DNA of 64,000 nt from Metabacillus rhizolycopersici (GTDB lineage Bacteria > Bacillota > Bacilli > Bacillales > Bacillaceae): assembly GCF_020075705.1 (NCBI RefSeq), contig NZ_JAIQUM010000013.1, forward strand, positions 1 to 64,000. The letters are read 5' to 3'. The notes under the pieces were generated by a model. It was not told where the DNA came from. It searched no databases and saw only the letters and a list, made by a program, of their open reading frames with translations. Numbering within the stretch: the stretch's first letter is position 1; every line of letters starts with the position of its first letter. The position numbers and the translations under genes are program-made. Positions 59,708 to 64,000 of this stretch are shown here, piece by piece.

Positions 59708-60025
59708 TTGTATATGACAACGTTTATTTCTAATATAAATAAGGCATTCTTTTTACCTCCAATTTTATTAAATCAAACACTTATAGTAGAAATTAAACCA
59801 AATCGTGAAAAGAGTTTCTTTATTGAAATCTCATCACAAGGAGCAAGATTAATCCAAACCCCTCCTACAACAATTGATTTTCTGATGGAAGGAGAGGGGA
59901 ATGACCTTGAGGAGGTTTTATTAAACTCCGGTAGGTTAAAGAAGCTAATTGCATTGGAGAAAGTCAAAATAAAAGGTTCGTACCGTAATTTTCTAAAGTT
60001 AGAAGCGATCATTACATTGAGTTAA
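59708..60025 (+). CDS. YusD-like protein (SCP2-like)
   Basis: The 105-residue protein has a possible SCP2 sterol-carrier-like pattern (LIVEIKPNREKSFFIEI, TTIDFLMEGEGNDLEEVLL, KVKIKGSYRNFLKLEAI). Synteny with B. subtilis yusD supports the name; the function is unknown. TTG 59708 is taken as start because GGAGG lies 7 bases upstream; ATG 59714 would leave 13. Confidence 0.65.
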   Translation: MYMTTFISNINKAFFLPPILLNQTLIVEIKPNREKSFFIEISSQGARLIQTPPTTIDFLMEGEGNDLEEVLLNSGRLKKLIALEKVKIKGSYRNFLKLEAIITLS

Positions 60026-60153
60026 ATCTGAAAATGACAAAGAATGGGTATTTGGAATTAACGGAATTTTCACACCTTAACTTACGGAAATCAATGATTC
60101 ATTGGAAATACACAGTTACTGAAATAAACCGTGTAATTAAAGAATCTTATTTA

Positions 60154-60183
60154 TTGACATGGTTTTAAATCACATGATACAAT
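60154..60183 (+). promoter_or_regulatory. metNPQ promoter
   Basis: TTGACA (60154-60159), 18 bases, TACAAT (60178-60183). The transcript would start about 45 bases before the S-box. Confidence 0.75.
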
Positions 60184-60235
60184 CACACTCGTACTAATTA
60201 CTCACTAAATTTTTTCTACTTAATTATATAGTAAG

Positions 60236-60394
60236 TCTCTTATCAAGAGAGGTGGAGGGAAGTGCCCTTTGAAGCCCGGCAACCATCAACAAATGTTGAA
60301 GTGGTGCCAATTCACACAAAGCTGTTTTGCTTTGGAAGATGAGAGAAAGGATATTATGGTGCCTTTCTGTTCATTTTGCAGAGGGCATTTTTTT
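60236..60394 (+). ncRNA. SAM-I (S-box) riboswitch with terminator, controlling metNPQ
   Basis: The S-box hallmarks are all present: CTCTTATCAAGAGAGGTGGA at the P1/P2 entry, GAAGCCCGGCAACC, GGTGCCAATTC, and the closing TTGGAAGATGAGAG (to 60345). The expression platform is a terminator with TGCCTTTCTG / GCAGAGGGCA (60360-60387) and seven T. SAM binding should terminate transcription upstream of the methionine ABC transporter genes. Confidence 0.97.
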
Positions 60395-60407
60395 ATAGTT
60401 TAACTTA

Positions 60408-60521
60408 ACTATAAAATTCTTGAACTGTGGATAAGCGCACGACATTCAGCGCAAGTGTTCGGCCCCTCGAGGTCAAAAGCTTCTTATGCTTGCCTTAGGC
60501 TGATCAAGGAGCTTCCGCTTT
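60408..60521 (+). repeat. Fold-back repeat R5, lacking the central hairpin
   Basis: It carries the long-form 5' extension (ACTATAAAATTCTTGAACTG), CGGCCCCTCGAGGTC, then passes directly to CTTATGCTTGCCTTAGGCTG and ends CAAGGAGCTTCCGCTTTG. The central covarying stem is absent. It lies in the metNPQ mRNA leader between the S-box terminator and metN. Confidence 0.8.
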
Positions 60522-60590
60522 GGTTAATAAATGATTCAGAAAAAAGTGAACAATGAAGTGAGATAAAGGAATTTGAAAGTAGGTGACGAC

Positions 60591-61616
60591 TTGATTACGT
60601 TAGAAAACGTGAATAAAGTTTATCATACAAAATCTGGTAATGTGACAGCTGTTAATAATGTAAATTTACAAATTGATAAGGGCGAGATTTTCGGAATAAT
60701 CGGTTATAGTGGAGCAGGGAAAAGCTCATTAATTCGATTGTTAAATGGATTAGAAAAACCAACAAGTGGTTCCATTACCGTTGCAGAAAGTCAAATCGGT
60801 TCAATTGGTGGAGCAAAATTAAGGAAGGCACGTTTAGAAATTAGTATGATCTTTCAACATTTTAACCTATTGTGGTCAAGAACAGTACGGGAGAATATTG
60901 CATTCCCACTTGAAATTGCAGGTATAAAAAAGTTGGAGCGCATGAGACGTGTTGATGAATTAATCAAGCTAGTAGGCCTTGAAGGTCGCGAAAATGCTTA
61001 TCCTTCACAATTAAGTGGTGGTCAAAAGCAACGTGTTGGGATTGCCAGAGCATTAGCTAACAATCCTAAGGTATTATTATGTGATGAGGCGACGTCAGCG
61101 TTGGACCCGCAAACAACGGATTCCATTTTGGATTTACTTGTAGATATTAATAAAAGATTAGGTCTTACGATCGTGTTAATAACTCATGAAATGCATGTCA
61201 TTCGGAAAATATGTCATCGTGTAGCAGTAATGGAGAACGGCGAAGTTGTTGAACAAGGGAATGTTCTTGAAGTATTTAAGCATCCTAAACAACCTATCAC
61301 GAAGCGTTTTGTGAAACAGGTTACTGAGCCTAATGAAACGGATGAAGTAGTGACACATTTATTAGAGCGTTATCCAAAGGGAAAGGTGATTCAATTATCT
61401 TTTGTTGGAGAAGCTGCAGAACAACCGCTGATGACAAATTTAATTAGACAGTTTGAAGTTGAAGTGAATATTCTACAAGGTAAAATTTCCCAAACACAAA
61501 GTGGCTCTTACGGAAGTTTGATTGTCCATTTAGATGGGGATGAACAAGAACTTAACAGAGCTTTAGCGTTTATTTACAATCAGCATGTTGAGGTGGAGGT
61601 GATTGCAAATGCTTGA
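60591..61616 (+). CDS. metN: Methionine ABC transporter ATPase
   Basis: The 341-residue ATPase has Walker A GYSGAGKSSLIR, signature LSGGQKQRVGIARALANNP, Walker B VLLCDEATSALDP, and the C-terminal NIL ligand-binding domain (about 265-341) that gives feedback by methionine. TTG 60591 yields the same length as B. subtilis MetN; a TTG at 60573 would put the binding site too close. It overlaps metP. Controlled by the upstream S-box. Confidence 0.96.
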   Translation: MITLENVNKVYHTKSGNVTAVNNVNLQIDKGEIFGIIGYSGAGKSSLIRLLNGLEKPTSGSITVAESQIGSIGGAKLRKARLEISMIFQHFNLLWSRTVRENIAFPLEIAGIKKLERMRRVDELIKLVGLEGRENAYPSQLSGGQKQRVGIARALANNPKVLLCDEATSALDPQTTDSILDLLVDINKRLGLTIVLITHEMHVIRKICHRVAVMENGEVVEQGNVLEVFKHPKQPITKRFVKQVTEPNETDEVVTHLLERYPKGKVIQLSFVGEAAEQPLMTNLIRQFEVEVNILQGKISQTQSGSYGSLIVHLDGDEQELNRALAFIYNQHVEVEVIANA

Positions 61617-62277
61617 ACAACTTCTACCTGAAGTGAAATGGGAAAAGGTGTGGGAAGCCACATTTGAAACAATTTATATGACAAGCTTGTCTGTGGTGGC
61701 GACGTTTATTCTAGGGATTATTTTAGGTCTATTATTATTTTTAACATCAAAAGGTAATATGTGGGAAAGTCGATTCCTTAATGGACTTGTAGCAGGAATT
61801 GTTAACGTATTTAGATCGATTCCATTCATTATTTTAATTATATTATTACTACCCTTTACGAAAGTACTTGTTGGAACAATGTTAGGTGCTAATGCCGCAT
61901 TACCTGCTTTAATTATTGGAGCTGCTCCTTTTTATGGACGCATGGTCGAGATTGCTTTGAGGGAAATCGATAAAGGTGTTATCGAAGCTGCAAAATCGAT
62001 GGGAGCGAAAACGGGCACAATCATTTTGAAGGTACTTTTACCAGAATCAATGCCAGCGTTGGTTTCAGGTATTACCGTAACGACGATTGCCCTAATTGGT
62101 TCTACAGCGATGGCGGGTGTAATCGGTGCTGGCGGGTTAGGGAACCTCGCATTTTTGGAAGGCTTTAACCGTGGGAATAGTCAGGTGACGCTCGTAGCAA
62201 CGATTATAATTTTAATCTTAGTGTTCATCATCCAAATTATTGGGGATATTATAACTAAATCAATAGATAAGAGGTAG
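61609..62277 (+). CDS. metP: Methionine ABC transporter permease
   Basis: The 222-residue permease has five membrane helices and the EAA loop EIDKGVIEAAKSMGAKTG that docks on MetN. ATG 61609 follows GGAGGTGA by about 7 bases and overlaps the metN end by 8 bases; the TTG at 61603 is less suitable. With MetN and MetQ it imports L- and D-methionine and derivatives. Confidence 0.96.
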   Translation: MLEQLLPEVKWEKVWEATFETIYMTSLSVVATFILGIILGLLLFLTSKGNMWESRFLNGLVAGIVNVFRSIPFIILIILLLPFTKVLVGTMLGANAALPALIIGAAPFYGRMVEIALREIDKGVIEAAKSMGAKTGTIILKVLLPESMPALVSGITVTTIALIGSTAMAGVIGAGGLGNLAFLEGFNRGNSQVTLVATIIILILVFIIQIIGDIITKSIDKR

Positions 62278-62288
62278 GAGGAAAAATA

Positions 62289-63143
62289 ATGAAAAAGTCA
62301 TTTCTAACAATTATTTTTGCAATTTTTGTAGCAGTGCTTGTTGCATGTGGAGGAGCAGATAAGGAAGGTGCTAACGGTACCGGGGATACTACGGATGAAG
62401 TAACAACATTAAAAGTAGGGGCATCACCTGTACCACATGCTGAGATTTTAGAAGAAGCTAAACCTTTATTAGAAGAACAAGGCATTGAATTAGAAATTGT
62501 GGAATTTACAGATTACGTTTTACCAAACAAAACATTAGCAGAGGAAGAGTTGGATGCGAATTATTTCCAACATGAGCCGTATTTAGAGGGACAAATTGCT
62601 GATAATGGTTATAAGTTTGTTAATGCTGGAGGCATACACATTGAACCGATTGGTGTCTATTCAAAACGTCATAAGTCATTAGATGATCTTCCAGAAGGTG
62701 CAAAAATCATTATGAGTAACTCAGTTGCTGATCACGGTCGTATGCTTTCAATGCTAGAAGAAAAAGGATTAATCACAATTAAAGAAGGCGTTGAAAAAAC
62801 GGCTGCAACAATTGAAGATATCGATCAAAACCCTAAAAAGCTAGTATTTGAAGCTGATATTGAAGCACCAATGGTAGCAAAAGCATATAAAAACGATGAA
62901 GCTGATGCATTTTTAATTAATGGTAACTTTGCATTAGATGAAGGCTTAAATCCAGCTGAAGATGCAATTGCCCTAGAATCGCCAGAGAACAATCCTTATG
63001 TAAACCTAATTGTTGTTCGTGAGGGTGACGAAGAGAGAGAAGAAATAAAGGCATTGGTAGATGCATTACGTTCAGAAAAAGTCCAAGAGTTTATTAAGAC
63101 AAAATATCAAGGATCTGTAATCTCTGCTGCACAAAGTAAATAA
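62289..63143 (+). CDS. metQ: Methionine-binding lipoprotein
   Basis: The 284-residue NlpA-family lipoprotein has signal peptide 1-19, lipobox LVAC with Cys20, an acidic linker, then the ligand domain LKVGASPVPHAEILEEAKPL and ANYFQHEPYLE. It delivers methionine to MetP on the outer face of the membrane. Its start is 11 bases after metP, with AGGAGG upstream. It is the last gene of metNPQ. Confidence 0.96.
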   Translation: MKKSFLTIIFAIFVAVLVACGGADKEGANGTGDTTDEVTTLKVGASPVPHAEILEEAKPLLEEQGIELEIVEFTDYVLPNKTLAEEELDANYFQHEPYLEGQIADNGYKFVNAGGIHIEPIGVYSKRHKSLDDLPEGAKIIMSNSVADHGRMLSMLEEKGLITIKEGVEKTAATIEDIDQNPKKLVFEADIEAPMVAKAYKNDEADAFLINGNFALDEGLNPAEDAIALESPENNPYVNLIVVREGDEEREEIKALVDALRSEKVQEFIKTKYQGSVISAAQSK

Positions 63144-63149
63144 GAAACT

Positions 63150-63179
63150 GGCTGACAATGTTTAAATTGTCGGCCTTTA
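63150..63179 (+). terminator. metNPQ terminator
   Basis: GGCTGACAAT pairs with ATTGTCGGCC (one G-T pair) around GTTTAA-type loop bases, followed by TTTATG. Confidence 0.65.
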
Positions 63180-63185
63180 TGTGTC

Positions 63186-63330
63186 TTATAGGAAACGATA
63201 AAATTCTTGTAATGTGCTAAGCACAAGACATCCAGCACCTAGCCCTTCTAAGGTCTAGCCACGCATGAAGTGAAGGCAAAGTACGCCTTCACTTCATGCG
63301 CGTCTTATGCCTGTCGAGGCTCTGTTTAAC
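63186..63330 (+). repeat. Fold-back repeat R6 (long form)
   Basis: It starts AGGAAACGATAAAATTCTTG as in R1. The central stem is a perfect 16-bp pair, CGCATGAAGTGAAGGC with GCCTTCACTTCATGCG, around AAAGTAC. It then reads GTCTTATGCCTGTCGAGGCT, after which the usual end is lost. Confidence 0.85.
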
Positions 63331-63974
63331 CAGTCTTCAGGACTACAAGGAGTAGAAGTGGGTGAAGCTGGGAATAGACTGCTTATAACAGCAATTAAGC
63401 GAAGTCACGCTAACTATCGATACAGGAGAAAGAAACCATACTGATGGTAGAAATCTCGGTTTATCACCAATTTCTCATTCAACACTTAAATTCCGTCTAT
63501 ATTTTCTCAATTAATCCATATGAATTGTAAAAAAATAAATAACAAAAATCAGTTAATATAGCGAATATTCGACTGAAATTGCAAACATCATTCGTTTTTT
63601 GTTGGAATTAACAAAGCACGCTTGAACAATGTAATGGATCTAATCAATAGTAAGTTCTTTTACAAATAGCATCACTAAATTATAGGTTGGTTATTTCTAA
63701 CGAAGAAAGGAGAATGTTTTTAAATCTAAAGTAAAAACTAAACTAGGTGTTGACGGTAGCTTCACCGGCCAATCTGTTATATAGTAGAAAAAGGTTAAAT
63801 TCTCTATCTTCATACATAATAAATTTGTTTTATACAACTGAATTTTAGGTTTTGTGTCTCGACGGCATTCGCAGTTAACCTATAAAGGTTGTTTTCACTT
63901 TTGATTTGTTATAATATTAGAATGAGAATAAATTGAGAATTAGTAAACTTTATATATTATGGAGGTATAAGCTA
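63331..63974 (+). other. Gene-free region before sufC
   Basis: About 640 bases with no credible ORF. Visible items are a possible -10 (TATAAT, 63910-63915) and GGAGG just before the sufC ATG. A short in-frame peptide-like stretch at 63716-63784 lacks a start codon. Confidence 0.6.
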
Positions 63975-64000
63975 TGACGGGTTCTACATTAATCATTAAG
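63975..64000 (+). CDS. sufC: Fe-S cluster assembly ATPase SufC, first codons only
   Basis: ATG 63975 follows TATGGAGG by 9 bases and encodes MTGSTLIIK before the window ends. The B. subtilis SufC start is very similar and sufC lies beside the metNPQ operon there, so synteny carries the call. Nothing of the ATPase motifs is in the window. Confidence 0.6.

Noticed and set aside
60034..60168. 44-codon ORF between the YusD-like gene and the metNPQ promoter
   Set aside because: No ribosome binding site, and it overlaps the -35 box of the S-box promoter.
63716..63784. Peptide-like stretch FKSKVKTKLGVDGSFTGQSV after AAAGGAGA
   Set aside because: The nearby ATG (63714) is in another frame and too close to AAAGGAG; the open frame itself has no start codon. 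It would need an indel in the T run at 63717-63721.
63895..63945. Possible PerR/Fur-like sequence near TTATAATATTAGAATGAG before sufC
   Set aside because: Only partial match to either consensus; the TATAAT is more simply a -10 element.

Overview
The window is chromosomal DNA from a low-GC, endospore-forming Gram-positive bacterium of the Bacillaceae. The evidence is the spore genes (two CotF-type coat proteins, a YuzL-type protein), typical Bacillus regulation (CssRS, LicT, a SAM riboswitch, Fur boxes, a FadR box, candidate Rex boxes), AGGAGG-type ribosome binding sites, and gene order at 48-64 kb that follows the Bacillus subtilis yusV-yusM-fadNAE-yusI-gcvH-yusG-F-E-D-metNPQ-sufC block. The species cannot be named from the sequence alone.

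Region 1 (0-8.2 kb) is mixed. It holds a FadR-type GntR regulator cut by the window edge, a decayed membrane-anchored gene, a DUF3817 protein, a lipoprotein, a PadR/HAAS pair beside a DUF4153/4173-type membrane protein with palindromic sites, an H2O-forming NADH oxidase behind three TGTGA-N6-TCACA boxes, and class II fumarase. An IS3-family element (8.41-9.88 kb) follows, with its transposase split by a probable -1 frameshift, then a chemoreceptor.

Region 2 (11.7-17.2 kb) is the secretion-stress locus: cssS-cssR divergent from an HtrB-type protease, with a tandem-repeat operator candidate and a 27-residue membrane ORF between them. Two small hydrophilic proteins follow (one apparently frameshifted). 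Next is an EamA permease whose leader has a consensus promoter followed by a strong intrinsic terminator before the start codon.

Region 3 (17.4-33.5 kb) is a beta-glucoside/cellobiose island. It contains an RpiR regulator, a GH4 phospho-beta-glucosidase, two Cof-type phosphatases, a GntR-controlled PTS EIIBCA plus GH1 enzyme, and a LicT-controlled PTS EIIBCA plus GH1 enzyme with two antiterminator-binding (RAT) leaders and a cre site. It ends with ptsH-ptsI. Sugars are imported and phosphorylated by the PTS, and the phospho-disaccharides are then split by the three glucosidases.

Region 4 (33.5-45 kb) is accessory. Two 95-bp repeat copies, one inside a broken IS4-type transposase, bracket an orphan membrane-anchored sugar-binding protein. 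Then come a second EamA permease, a TetR-SMR-SMR operon, a D,D-carboxypeptidase, tatA, a LysR/MFS pair, an Est30-type esterase and an M3 oligopeptidase.

Region 5 (45-64 kb) holds Fur-type iron-siderophore uptake (yfiY/yfiZ/yfhA/yusV-like), coat proteins, a proline-dehydrogenase-like gene, the fadNAE beta-oxidation operon behind a perfect FadR palindrome, small redox and toprim genes, and S-box-controlled metNPQ. The first codons of sufC lie at the right edge.

The most interesting non-genic signal is a family of about 110-170 bp fold-back repeats (six copies from 42 to 63 kb and a collapsed remnant at 13.9 kb). Their stems differ between copies yet still pair, and they sit in either orientation, including inside operons.
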